Below, piece after piece: positions 1 through 8,631 of a stretch of 62,589 nt of DNA. The DNA lies in contig JAAUSR010000025.1 in assembly GCA_012032555.1 (NCBI GenBank), forward strand, positions 1 through 62,589. Direction: 5' to 3'. Origin of the DNA: Thioploca sp. (lineage in GTDB: Bacteria; Pseudomonadota; Gammaproteobacteria; Beggiatoales; Beggiatoaceae). Both the position numbers and the translations under genes were made by a program. The notes beneath the pieces are model-generated. The model was given only the letters and a program-made list of their open reading frames with translations, searched no databases and had not been told where the DNA came from. Every line of letters begins with the position of its first letter. Position 1 is the first letter of the stretch.

Positions 1-121
1 GCCTTGTCAAGGCGGGGCTGGGGGTGGTTAAAAAAGTTATTCTTATTTAACTCGTTAATTACCACCCCCTAACCCCCTCCTTGGTAAGGCGGGGGAAAAC
101 TACACTTAACTTAATGGCAGT
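1..121. repeat. Repeat family A (MITE-like), copy truncated by window edge
   Basis: This is a non-coding element seen again at 47945-48061 and complete at 62427-62578. It has the same G-rich/C-rich arms (GGCGGGGCTGGGGGTGG and CCACCCCCT...CCCCCTCC) that can fold on each other. It ends in the 17-bp terminal sequence CTTAACTTAATGGCAGT at 105-121. The left end lies outside the window. No coding capacity is visible, so a non-autonomous mobile element is inferred. Confidence 0.8.
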
Positions 122-288
122 GAAGTTCTATTTGGTAACGAGCAAAAATGAACATCTCCTCGAACGATTTTCTTCTTACTTAGCTCTTGACTTCAATTCA
201 ATTCAATTAAATCTTCTCCTGATTTTAAGAACTTTTGTAACTACAGTGTGATTGCAGCTTAAAACTGTCTGAACCATTGTTAGTATAA

Positions 289-330
289 GTGTTGAAAATG
301 AACAGGTGGGGGTGTTGAAAATGAACAGGT
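289..330. repeat. Pair of 19-nt direct repeats, possible IS21-like end remnant
   Basis: GTGTTGAAAATGAACAGGT occurs twice (289-307 and 312-330), separated by four bases. Closely spaced repeated transposase sites at an element end are typical of IS21-family insertion sequences, so this may be a leftover end. No istA/istB remnant is visible nearby, and the assignment is weak. The rest of 122-492 shows no gene. It holds the ribosome-binding site AAAGGAGG at 476-483 for the next gene. Confidence 0.35.
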
Positions 331-492
331 CAGAGAGAAGGCTAAATTAATTTATATGTAAAACAAACAGATAACTATTGGAATAAAACCTGCGTGCTTA
401 AATTTACCTCCCTAAGCGGAGAAAATTCTATCACGCTAATATCGCCAGATTAAGCGCAATTTCTTTCTATAAATAAAGGAGGACAAGCTATC

Positions 493-3400
493 ATGAAACG
501 TTATTCCGCTTATCTATTTTTACTATTAACCTTATTCCTCTCCGTGGTTCAAGCGGTTGAAATGGCCGGGTGGGAAGTCATAACGCCTCGTTTAAATAAA
601 AACTTCTATGCTGTTTGGGGAAGTGCTTCCAATGATGTTTTTGCTGTAGGAGGAACCGGTTTAATTTTCCACTATGATGGCTACCAATGGAGCGAAATGG
701 ATAGTGGGGTTTTGTCTGATTTTTATGGTATCTGGGGCACTTCTGGCACTAATGTGTTTGCAGTTGGTATGGAGGGTACAATCCTTCACTATGATGGTGA
801 TCAGTGGATCACTATGAACAGTCGAACTTCTCATGGTCTTAGTAGCATCTGGGGCAGTTCCAGCACCGATGTCTTTGCAGTGGGAAGTAATGGTACCATT
901 CTACACTATGATGGCCATCAGTGGAGTACTATAAGAATTGGAACTTCTGAGAATCTTAATGGCATCTGGGGCAGTTCTAGCACGGATGTGTTTGTGGTAG
1001 GAAATAAAAATACAATTCGCCACTATGATGGCAATCAGTGGAGTGCGATGAAGTACACTGGACTTTATCCCGATGATCTAGAACTTTCTGGCATCTGGGG
1101 TAGTTCTAGTACTGATGTGTTTGCATGGTCTACTGGTGGTGGTTCAATTTTTCATTATGATGGCCGCCAGTGGACTTATAATGATTTCCTTCTATGGTTG
1201 CGGGATATCTGTGGCAGATCCAGTACAGATGTATTTGCTGTAGGAGGTGAAGAGGGGATACATTATGATGGCAAGCAGTGGAGTCCTTTCGTGATAAAGT
1301 TGGGTAATAGAGATTTCAACTGGAGGGGAAATGGTCGTGCCATTTGGTGCAGCCCTGAAGGTGATATCTTTATCGTACGCCGTAGTTATATTTTGCGTTG
1401 TACTGATTGCCAATTAGAAACCGCTGCTCCCCAAATTACACCTTCTCAAACGATTTCCAATTCGCCACCCGATAACCCCTTGGAAATCGCCAATCTACAA
1501 ATTACCCCTAATTCTTTTCAATTTCAAACCATAGCACTTGGCCAACCAGCCAGCCAAACCTTCACCGTTACCAACATCAGTAACAATGCAATTCCATTAC
1601 CCGCCCTAATGCTAACTAACACCACCGATTTTACTCTTAACAACGATACTTGTTCCAATACGCTTCTAACCCCGGCGGGTACTTGCCAAGTTAACGTTAA
1701 TTTTCAGCCCCAATCTGAAGGTCAGAAACTGGCTAAACTCAGCTTACCGAGTAATACTACTACCCCCGTCGAGGTTTCATTAGACGGCAGCGGGTGTTTG
1801 AATACTCTTGAACAATCCTTTCAGTTCTATCCAGAATCACCTCATTTTGGCACAATTAAAGTGAATCAGTCTATAACATTGAATCCAACGATAAAATTTA
1901 CTGCTACTCAAGGGTGTGGTGAAGTATTGCAGATAGAAACAATTCAGCTAGCGGGTAGAGATGCAACTGAATTTAGTCTTCAAAATATCCAGTGTTCTCA
2001 CTCTCATGAAGGTAAAGAATCCTCTTCAACCTGCCAATTTAACCTCATTTTTAAACCCTCTTCCCCAGGGAATAAACAAGCCCATTTGACTTTCAAATTA
2101 ATAAACCATGAGGAATTACCTTCCTCGACAATTCCTTTTTCTGCTCAAGCTATCATGGCGGAACCCGAGCCATTAGCGGTTGAAATCGCTACGACTCCCT
2201 CTGAGCCGGTTTCAGTCGAATTAATGCCGATTTCGGAAGAAGAATCCGTTGAAAAAGAGGCAACGACTTTATCTCCAGTCGAAGTGAAACCCGCTCTCGA
2301 AACCGAAACTGACCTTGAGGAAGATATGATTCAACCCGCTGTGATTCTCCCGGTCAATTCCACAGTAAATACCGTTACACCGACGCTCTTAACGGGTATC
2401 ACTTGCGATGCGGCCACTTATACCAAAGCCCTTGAAACATGTCACTTACAACATCTCGCTTGTACTTATGTAGATAACCACCCGGCTACTCAATGTGATG
2501 CTCAAAAGACCCATTGCGAAGCGACGGCAAGATCCGGGTGCTATCCCTTAGTCATTACCAAAAGTGGCGTCGGTACGGGAACGGTTCAAGTAAGTAATGG
2601 TGTAGGTAATTCCTTTAATTGTGATCCCCTTTGTCAAGGACAATTTAGCTTGGGAGAACTCGTTACGTTGACCGCTGCTGCGGATTCAGGCTCGGTTTTC
2701 CAAAGCTGGAGCGGCAACTGTTATGGTGAATCAACTACAACCCAAGTCACCATTGGCTCGTTGGGAACCCATTGTACCGCCGTATTTGAACCAGCTAGCT
2801 GGGAAACTCAATTTGCATTAAAGGTAACCAAAGTGGGTAATGGTACTGTTACCAGTACTTCTGCTCAGATTAATTGTGATCCGAATTGTAGCGGGAATTA
2901 TTTAGCGGGCATTGCAGTCGAATTAATAGCCACCCCCGAGGCTGACTCTATTTTCACCCAATGGACTGGGGCTTGTTCTGGGAATTCGCCTACAATAACC
3001 GTAACGTTGGATGCTGATAAAACTTGTACCGCCACCTTTGTGCCAGTTAAACCTTATCTCTCAACCACGATTAATTGCACCCCTAACCCAGTGGCAAGTC
3101 TTCAAAAGTTACATTGTATTCTCACCGCTGAGTTAAGCCATGCTGCGCCAACCACTATAGCTAGAAACGTGAAATTAATCACCACCTTACCGGAAGGACT
3201 GATCTTAACCGCGATTAACCCCGAGGTTGGGCAATGTGATATCAGCCAATTACCTCAAGTCACTTGTCAACTGAATGACTTGAACCGGGACTCCAGCCCA
3301 ACCAAAGTGACTCTGGACTTATCTCTCCAAGACCCTAACTTGTTGGCTATGACGCAAACAGCGGAAATTTCCGCTAATAATTACCCTTCGGCTGGGGCAA

Positions 3401-3870
3401 GAGCGCGCACTTTTATCGCGATTCCACCCGAAATTCAGATTGATCTGGCTGTAGTGATTGATGTAAATCGCTCCATGCAAGAGAAAATAAATGGCGTGAA
3501 AGCCGAATTAGAAAAACTCATTACTAACATGACGACTTATCAACCACCGCTAGCGGCACTCATTGTCTTTAAAGATGAGGTTAGGATAAAAACCTTAACA
3601 GCCGATCGAAAAGTACTATTAGAAGCGATTCACTCGTTGCAAACCGAAGGAAACTACACTTGCCCAACGGCTTCCGCGGAAGCGGTTGAAATTGCAGCAC
3701 GTCATCTTCAACCGGGCGGTCAAATTTTCCTAGGCACTGATGCACCACCTTATCCAGATGCGGAGATTGAATCCATTCTGACTTTGTTAACGACTAAGAA
3801 TATTCACCTTAATGTCCTGACGATGATGGGAGATTGTTCGATGACAAAGAATTGGAACTCGCTAGATTAA
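493..3870 (+). CDS. Secreted multidomain protein: WG/YDG repeats, ASH domains, Cys-rich B-repeats, von Willebrand A domain
   Basis: This is probably an exported or cell-surface adhesion-type protein of 1125 residues; its molecular function is unknown. A Sec signal peptide covers residues 1-21. Residues about 36-300 hold six clear repeats of 39-45 residues (core IWGSSSTDVFAVG...HYDGxQWS) and a decayed seventh, probably a beta-propeller. About 329-553 resemble two choice-of-anchor D (ASH-like) beta domains. An acidic/proline linker follows, then a Cys-rich stretch (636-685) and two bacterial B-repeat-like domains (686-850; paired cysteines, WSGNC and WTGACSG). A DUF11-like domain follows, and a von Willebrand A domain starts near 978. 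Its metal site reads DVNRS where DxSxS is usual. The protein stops soon after strand GDC of that domain, so the C-terminus may be shortened. The start is supported by AAAGGAGG ten bases upstream. It is monocistronic and convergent with rpoH. Confidence 0.85.
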   Translation: MKRYSAYLFLLLTLFLSVVQAVEMAGWEVITPRLNKNFYAVWGSASNDVFAVGGTGLIFHYDGYQWSEMDSGVLSDFYGIWGTSGTNVFAVGMEGTILHYDGDQWITMNSRTSHGLSSIWGSSSTDVFAVGSNGTILHYDGHQWSTIRIGTSENLNGIWGSSSTDVFVVGNKNTIRHYDGNQWSAMKYTGLYPDDLELSGIWGSSSTDVFAWSTGGGSIFHYDGRQWTYNDFLLWLRDICGRSSTDVFAVGGEEGIHYDGKQWSPFVIKLGNRDFNWRGNGRAIWCSPEGDIFIVRRSYILRCTDCQLETAAPQITPSQTISNSPPDNPLEIANLQITPNSFQFQTIALGQPASQTFTVTNISNNAIPLPALMLTNTTDFTLNNDTCSNTLLTPAGTCQVNVNFQPQSEGQKLAKLSLPSNTTTPVEVSLDGSGCLNTLEQSFQFYPESPHFGTIKVNQSITLNPTIKFTATQGCGEVLQIETIQLAGRDATEFSLQNIQCSHSHEGKESSSTCQFNLIFKPSSPGNKQAHLTFKLINHEELPSSTIPFSAQAIMAEPEPLAVEIATTPSEPVSVELMPISEEESVEKEATTLSPVEVKPALETETDLEEDMIQPAVILPVNSTVNTVTPTLLTGITCDAATYTKALETCHLQHLACTYVDNHPATQCDAQKTHCEATARSGCYPLVITKSGVGTGTVQVSNGVGNSFNCDPLCQGQFSLGELVTLTAAADSGSVFQSWSGNCYGESTTTQVTIGSLGTHCTAVFEPASWETQFALKVTKVGNGTVTSTSAQINCDPNCSGNYLAGIAVELIATPEADSIFTQWTGACSGNSPTITVTLDADKTCTATFVPVKPYLSTTINCTPNPVASLQKLHCILTAELSHAAPTTIARNVKLITTLPEGLILTAINPEVGQCDISQLPQVTCQLNDLNRDSSPTKVTLDLSLQDPNLLAMTQTAEISANNYPSAGARARTFIAIPPEIQIDLAVVIDVNRSMQEKINGVKAELEKLITNMTTYQPPLAALIVFKDEVRIKTLTADRKVLLEAIHSLQTEGNYTCPTASAEAVEIAARHLQPGGQIFLGTDAPPYPDAEIESILTLLTTKNIHLNVLTMMGDCSMTKNWNSLD

Positions 3871-4193
3871 CCGAGTAATAAAAAGACGACCGATGCTTCC
3901 CACAGCGTGTGTAATTACTTCAGTTTCATACACTGAATAGAAGTATAGTGAGTAATTGAAGTGCCAGTTTGGTTACAACTGGGTAATGCAACGGCAAATC
4001 GGTCAAGTTATGAGCGGATTATTTAAAAATAATATTAATGCTGCCATAGAATGGCTTCTGCTGGCAGCGAGAGAGGGTCATTTTTAGTTAGGGGGTTAAC
4101 TACTTTTTTAAAAGGGTAAAGGGACTGAGCTTGAGCACAAGTACAACTAACGCTTCTCCAAGATCATACTGATTATTTTTTACCTTAAGCTTA
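3871..4193. other. Gene-free convergent spacer with two hairpins
   Basis: No supported gene lies in these 323 bases. GCTGCCA (4040-4046) pairs perfectly with TGGCAGC (4062-4068). A second short palindrome, TAGTTA-GGGGGT-TAACTA, follows near 4086-4103 with a T-run behind it, and could act as a weak terminator for the secreted protein gene. Frames here contain no recognisable continuation of the truncated VWA domain. Confidence 0.4.
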
Positions 4194-5063
4194 TTAAGCA
4201 AATAAAGTCATATTTTTCTTAAGTTTATTAATAGCATTATTTTCTATCTGGCGAATTCGTTCTGCAGAAACTTGGTATTGTTCCGCTAATTCTTGTAATG
4301 TTGCTTTTTCCTCATTTAGCCAACGTTTTTGTAGGATATCTTGACTCCGCTTATCTAATTTTTTAAAGGCATGTTGTAATTGTCCATGACCTTGTTCTTC
4401 CCATTCATTTCTTTCGATGACCATTGCCGGATCATAGCGATTATCTTCCAGATAAGATACCGGTGCAAAAATGTCATCTTCTTCGTCACTATCGACCGGG
4501 GCATCAAAAGCAACATCTTGCATACTAAGACGTTTTTCCATCTCAAGGACATCTTTACTGCTAACGCCTAAATCTTTAGCGACTGCTTCTACTTCTTGGT
4601 GTGACATCCAACCTAAACGTTTTTTCATACTGCGCAAATTAAAAAATAATTTACGTTGCGCTTTAGTGGTAACGACTTTAACAATGCGCCAATTACGTAA
4701 AATATACTCATGAATTTCCGCTCGAATCCAATGAACTGCAAAGGAGACGAGACGTACACCTAAAGTCGGGTTAAATCGCTTCACGGCTTTCATTAAGCCA
4801 ACATTTCCTTCTTGGACTAAATCAGCTAGTGGTAAGCCGTAACCCTTATAACTATTGGCCACATATAATACAAACCGTAAATGTGATATGACCAGTTGAC
4901 GTGCCGCTTCTAAATTACCTTCCTTATAAAAGCGTTCTGCCAATTCCCGCTCTTCTTCAGCAGTAAGGATTGGAATAGATTTGACCGCATAAATATAGCT
5001 GTCAAGACCATGATCAGAAATAATTAATTGGGTATTTAAATTTAAGGTTAGTGCATTTGACAT
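4194..5063 (-). CDS. rpoH: RNA polymerase sigma-32 (heat-shock) factor RpoH
   Basis: Sigma factor that directs RNA polymerase to heat-shock promoters; cytoplasmic, 289 residues with this start, close to the family length. It carries region 2 ([42 protein letters not shown]) and the RpoH-specific box QRKLFFNLR at about residues 136-144. Region 4 ends in a helix-turn-helix ([20 protein letters not shown]). An upstream in-frame ATG exists at 5087. The ATG at 5063 is preferred because a GGGGGA ribosome-binding site lies just before it and the family begins there. The gene is alone and convergent with the secreted VWA protein gene. A CIRCE operator at 5092-5118 sits 29 bases upstream of the start, so control by the HrcA repressor is likely. 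TAACTGA repeats lie further upstream. Confidence 0.97.
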   Translation of the reverse strand: MSNALTLNLNTQLIISDHGLDSYIYAVKSIPILTAEEERELAERFYKEGNLEAARQLVISHLRFVLYVANSYKGYGLPLADLVQEGNVGLMKAVKRFNPTLGVRLVSFAVHWIRAEIHEYILRNWRIVKVVTTKAQRKLFFNLRSMKKRLGWMSHQEVEAVAKDLGVSSKDVLEMEKRLSMQDVAFDAPVDSDEEDDIFAPVSYLEDNRYDPAMVIERNEWEEQGHGQLQHAFKKLDKRSQDILQKRWLNEEKATLQELAEQYQVSAERIRQIENNAINKLKKNMTLFA

Positions 5064-5091
5064 CGTTTCAGTTCCCCCATTTGGCAATATT

Positions 5092-5118
5092 CTAGCACTC
5101 CATTTTAGAGAGTGCTAA
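5092..5118 (-). promoter_or_regulatory. CIRCE operator (HrcA-binding inverted repeat) upstream of rpoH
   Basis: Read on the minus strand the site is TTAGCACTC, nine spacer bases, GAGTGCTAG. The CIRCE consensus is TTAGCACTC-N9-GAGTGCTAA, so it differs at one terminal base only. It sits between the rpoH start (5063) and further upstream DNA, in the usual position for an HrcA operator. HrcA itself is not in the window. The match is seen directly; repression by HrcA is inferred from the established role of CIRCE. Confidence 0.92.
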
Positions 5119-5158
5119 ATTAAATATAAGGTTTATTCATTAAAAATCAAGTATCATT

Positions 5159-5202
5159 TCAGTTATCAGTTATCAGTTACCAGTTATCTCAGTTATCAGT
5201 GA
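5159..5202 (-). repeat. TAACTGA heptamer direct-repeat array (6 units)
   Basis: Six heptamer units (TCAGTTA on the plus strand, TAACTGA on the minus strand) run from 5159 to 5202. One unit has a single change to CCAGTTA, the last ends TGA, and a 2-nt slip occurs at 5187-5188. TAACTGA is on the coding strand of rpoH, about 96 bases upstream of its start. Similar arrays have been described as abundant in marine Beggiatoaceae; their function is unsettled. Confidence 0.9.
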
Positions 5203-5247
5203 ATATTAACTTATTAATTAATTATAATTACTGATAAATAAATCAGC

Positions 5248-5961
5248 ATGACAATTTCTATTCAACCTATAGCAATTCTGATTCCGGCTAAAAATGAAGT
5301 CAATACCGTCGGAAAAGTGATTGCAGCCGTCAAAACTTGTTTAATCGATGTAACCGTGGTAGTCATAGATGATGCTAGTCAGGATGATACAATTAAAATA
5401 GCACAATCTGCTGGTGCAAAAGTGCTATCATTACCTTTTTCACTCGGTGCTTGGGGAGCTATTCAAACGGGTTTACGCTATGCCTTAAAACAGGGGTTTA
5501 ATACGGCTATCACCATGGATGCAGATGGTCAACATGAGGCTAATTCCATTCCAATATTATTAAAGAGAATTGCTTCTCAACCTTGTGATGTAGTTATTGG
5601 GGCTTATCCTCAAAGAGGTAGTTGGTTAAGGCAAGTCGCCTGGGCTTTTTTTCGGCGATTATCCGGTATTCCATTAACCGATTTAACCTCCGGGTTAAGA
5701 GCTTATAATCGAACTGCTATGATTTTACTCGCTGCTCCAACAGCTACTTTATTGGATTATCAAGATATGGGCGTGTTAATGTTATTGCATAAAGCCGGCT
5801 TACGAATTCAAGAAATACCGATTTTAATGTATCCCCGAACTAGTGGACATTCGCGTATTTTTAGTTCTTGGTGGGCAGTGAGCCGCTATATGTTACACAC
5901 GGCTATTTTGTGTCTTGCTAAAATAAAATCGAGTAAAAAACCTAAATGTCATACCAAATAA
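5248..5961 (+). CDS. Family 2 glycosyltransferase
   Basis: Predicted inverting glycosyltransferase of the GT-A fold, 237 residues, probably working on a lipid-linked or surface glycan; acceptor and donor are unknown. Visible motifs are the N-terminal nucleotide-binding strand (AILIPAKNE), IDDASQDDT, and the metal-binding TMDADGQH (DxD) near residue 91. A GLRAYNR segment and a C-terminal SGHSRIF motif are typical of dolichol-phosphate-mannose synthase-like members. There is no transmembrane tail of its own. The next gene, encoding a small DUF2304 membrane protein, overlaps the 3' end by 16 bases, so the two are probably co-translated, with the small protein as membrane partner. No strong ribosome-binding site is seen before the ATG. 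Confidence 0.9.
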   Translation: MTISIQPIAILIPAKNEVNTVGKVIAAVKTCLIDVTVVVIDDASQDDTIKIAQSAGAKVLSLPFSLGAWGAIQTGLRYALKQGFNTAITMDADGQHEANSIPILLKRIASQPCDVVIGAYPQRGSWLRQVAWAFFRRLSGIPLTDLTSGLRAYNRTAMILLAAPTATLLDYQDMGVLMLLHKAGLRIQEIPILMYPRTSGHSRIFSSWWAVSRYMLHTAILCLAKIKSSKKPKCHTK

Positions 5962-6296
5962 CTTCTTCTATCTTAGGGCTATTACTGGCTGGGATTATTT
6001 TATGGTTGATTCGCCGTGATCATTTACATTCCCATCATGCTTTATGGTGGTTATTGGTCGCGCTTATTGTGATGGTACTAGGTATTTTCCCGCGTTTGAT
6101 TGATTTTTTAGCCTACCAATTAGGTGTTAATTATCCACCGACTTTGTTGTTTATTTTAGGGATGGGAATGATTTTAATCAAAGTAATCTCGATTGATCTT
6201 CATCAATCTGATTTAGAGAGAAAAATACGCAGATTAGCACAAAAATTAGCGATCTTGACTGATGACTACGGTCAGGATAATAACCCGGATGATTAA
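5946..6296 (+). CDS. DUF2304 family small membrane protein
   Basis: A protein of 116 residues with three predicted membrane helices (about 7-23, 31-50 and 63-82) followed by a basic, helical cytoplasmic tail (HQSDLERKIRRLAQKLAIL). The pattern fits DUF2304, a family repeatedly found next to GT2 glycosyltransferases. The start overlaps the upstream glycosyltransferase by 16 bases, which supports one operon. The role is inferred: a membrane anchor or flippase-like partner in glycolipid synthesis. Confidence 0.82.
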   Translation: MSYQITSSILGLLLAGIILWLIRRDHLHSHHALWWLLVALIVMVLGIFPRLIDFLAYQLGVNYPPTLLFILGMGMILIKVISIDLHQSDLERKIRRLAQKLAILTDDYGQDNNPDD

Positions 6297-6405
6297 AGTT
6301 TATTTTTGGTTAGCTATTAAAATAATTACTTAATTTCGCTTTTAACCAGAAATAGAATTTAAAATTCTAACTAATGAAAAATTACCATTTTATCTTACGA
6401 TTATC

Positions 6406-8187
6406 ATGAGGGGAAAAATTTTGACTAGCAAAATTTCTCAAACTAACACTCAATCCAATTTCTGGCCGCTATTGTTTCCCTTTCTCAGTTGGATAGCCTC
6501 ACTGAATGCAAAAACGGTACGTGCTGATTTGTTGGCGGGTGTCACCGGCGCAATCATTGTATTACCACAAGGTGTCGCCTATGCACTTATTGCAGGTTTA
6601 CCCCCTGAGTACGGTTTATATGCCGCTATTACGCCAGCTATTATCGCTGCTTTATTTGGTTCTTCTTGGCATCTTATTTCTGGACCAACTGTAGCAATGT
6701 CCATCGTGATTTTCAGTACCATCAGTCCTTTAGCTGAAGCTGGGAGTGAACATTTTATTAAGCTAACCTTAACGCTAACTTTTTTAGCAGGTATTATCCA
6801 ATTTGCTTTGGGGTTAGCACGGATGGGTACTTTGGTTAATTTTGTTTCGCACTCGGTCGTCGTTGGTTTCACTGCTGGGGCTGCCATAATCATTGCTGTC
6901 AGTCAACTTAAAAATGTATTTGGGGTGACAATCCCGTCTGGTGAATCTTTTTTACACACTTTGGTCGATTTAGCTAAGGAATTACCGCAAGCCAATTTTT
7001 ATGTGTTAAGTATTGCCTTAAGCACTTTTTTGGTATCTTTCTTGTTTAAACGTTATTTACCACGTTGGCCAGGCATGTTATTCGCGATGATTGCGGGTAG
7101 CCTACTGGCCTTATTTTTTGGTGCTGAGGAACATCATGTCAAGTTAGTTGGCTCTTTGCCAGCCAGTTTGCCACCCTTATCTTTACCAGAATTTTCCATG
7201 AACAGTCTACGCACCTTAGCGCCTGGTGCCTTAGCGCTGGCTTTATTAGGTTTAGTTGAAGCGGTTTCCATTGCGCGTGCTGTAGCGACTCGTTCTCGGC
7301 AACTGATTGATGGTAACCAAGAATTTATTGGTCAGGGGTTATCTAATATCATTGGGCCATTTTTTTCGAGTTATGCCGCTTCGGGTTCGTTTACTCGTAC
7401 TGGCGTTAATTACGAAGCCGGTGCTAAAACGCCGCTAGCCGCACTGTTCGCCGCTATCTCGCTGGCGCTCATTTTATTACTGATCGCGCCATTGACGGCT
7501 TATGTTCCCATCCCCAGTATGGCGGGAATTTTGTTACTGGTCGCTTATAATTTAATCGATTTTCATCATATCAAGAAGATTCTTCAAGCGAGTAAATCAG
7601 AAACCGGCGTATTATTAACCACTTTTTTAGCTACACTCTTCCTCGAACTTGAGTTTGCTATCTATGTCGGGGTAATACTCTCTCTCATGATTTATCTCAA
7701 CCGTACCTCTAAACCACGCCTAGTTAGTTTAGCGCCGGATCCCGACGATGCTAATCATCGCTTAATTAACATTGAAAAAAAGCCCCTTGCTGAATGTCCC
7801 CAATGCAAAATGATGCGAGTGGATGGTTCACTTTTTTTTGGGGCAGTCAATTATACAGCGAAGAAATTTCAGGAAATCAAAGAACCACACTTATTAATCA
7901 TCGGGAGTGGGATCAATTTTATTGATGTGGCTGGTGCCGAAATATTAGTACACGAAGCGGAACGTCGACTTGAACTTCAAGGTGGACTGTATTTTACCGG
8001 TCTGAAGGCTTCAGTAAATAAAATTTTACAACGGGGTGGCTATATCCATCATCTCAATTCAGATTGGCTCTTTGAAACTAAAAGTGAAGCGATTCAGGGT
8101 ATATTTAATCGATTAGATAAAAATCGTTGTCGAACTTGTACTGCCCGCATTTTCCACGAATGTCAAAGTATTAAACCCCTACCCTAA
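6406..8187 (+). CDS. SulP family sulfate/bicarbonate-type anion permease with STAS domain
   Basis: Inner-membrane anion transporter of 593 residues. The N-terminal half has the SulP core (LLAGVTGAIIVLPQGVAYALIAGLPPEYG) and a run of hydrophobic helices to about residue 430. A C-terminal STAS domain covers about 465-560 (VDGSLFFGAVNY, LLIIGSGINFIDVAG). The extreme C-terminus is Cys-containing (RCRTCTARIFHEC), and a CPQC sits at the membrane/STAS junction. Substrate cannot be told from sequence; sulfate or bicarbonate are the family's usual ions. Two starts are possible: the ATG at 6406 has no ribosome-binding site. A TTG at 6421 has AGGGG seven bases before it and may be the true start, which would remove five residues. 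Confidence 0.93.
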   Translation: MRGKILTSKISQTNTQSNFWPLLFPFLSWIASLNAKTVRADLLAGVTGAIIVLPQGVAYALIAGLPPEYGLYAAITPAIIAALFGSSWHLISGPTVAMSIVIFSTISPLAEAGSEHFIKLTLTLTFLAGIIQFALGLARMGTLVNFVSHSVVVGFTAGAAIIIAVSQLKNVFGVTIPSGESFLHTLVDLAKELPQANFYVLSIALSTFLVSFLFKRYLPRWPGMLFAMIAGSLLALFFGAEEHHVKLVGSLPASLPPLSLPEFSMNSLRTLAPGALALALLGLVEAVSIARAVATRSRQLIDGNQEFIGQGLSNIIGPFFSSYAASGSFTRTGVNYEAGAKTPLAALFAAISLALILLLIAPLTAYVPIPSMAGILLLVAYNLIDFHHIKKILQASKSETGVLLTTFLATLFLELEFAIYVGVILSLMIYLNRTSKPRLVSLAPDPDDANHRLINIEKKPLAECPQCKMMRVDGSLFFGAVNYTAKKFQEIKEPHLLIIGSGINFIDVAGAEILVHEAERRLELQGGLYFTGLKASVNKILQRGGYIHHLNSDWLFETKSEAIQGIFNRLDKNRCRTCTARIFHECQSIKPLP

Positions 8188-8631
8188 TGCGGTTTGATTA
8201 GCGTAGAACGGGAGAGAAACGGTTTAGTGCGTAACCGGAATTACTCCATTTTAGATGGTTTGTGGTTGGAACATTGCTATTAAGTTAGTTGTTGGAGTGC
8301 AAGCCTAGCTGGTTCGGTACTCCAATAGTGGTTGATATTGCTTAGCTTAATAGCCGTGTTGCAATCAGATACATTAAACGATAGCTTTAACATACCAATT
8401 TTAATTATATAAATGGTCAGAATTATTGCTTATAAGATTTTTATATTATTCAATTTTATTCCTTTCAATTTATTAAAATAATCTCACCTATTCCTCAGAA
8501 TATAAGGCTATTTTTTGCATTGACTTACCATCAAGTTGGCTTGAATTATGCCTCATCAGTCACTTGATAACTAGGAGTTATCTATGGTTATAAACTTCCT
8601 CATTTTAAAATAACTTAAAGCAGCTGAGGCT
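8188..8631. other. Gene-free intergenic region with repeat family B
   Basis: These 444 bases hold no supported gene. A family B element lies at about 8279-8348. The remainder is very AT-rich and probably contains the promoter of the cyclase gene; no sharp promoter motif can be defended by eye. Confidence 0.5.
8279..8348. repeat. Repeat family B element (short copy)
   Basis: TTAAGTTAG, then TTGGAGTGCAAGC, then TACTCCAATAGTGG and a closing TTGCTTAGCTTA match, in order, the longer element at 56404-56510. This copy has an internal deletion. TTGGAGT and ACTCCAA form an inverted arm pair. It is non-coding and probably a MITE or REP-type element. Confidence 0.55.

Noticed and set aside
1192-1413. 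Minus-strand and alternative-frame ORFs of 60-100 codons inside large genes, such as this one.
   Set aside because: They lie wholly within well-supported genes, lack ribosome-binding sites and have no protein-like composition of their own.
5159-5202. CRISPR array.
   Set aside because: Units are seven bases without spacers; this is the TAACTGA direct repeat.
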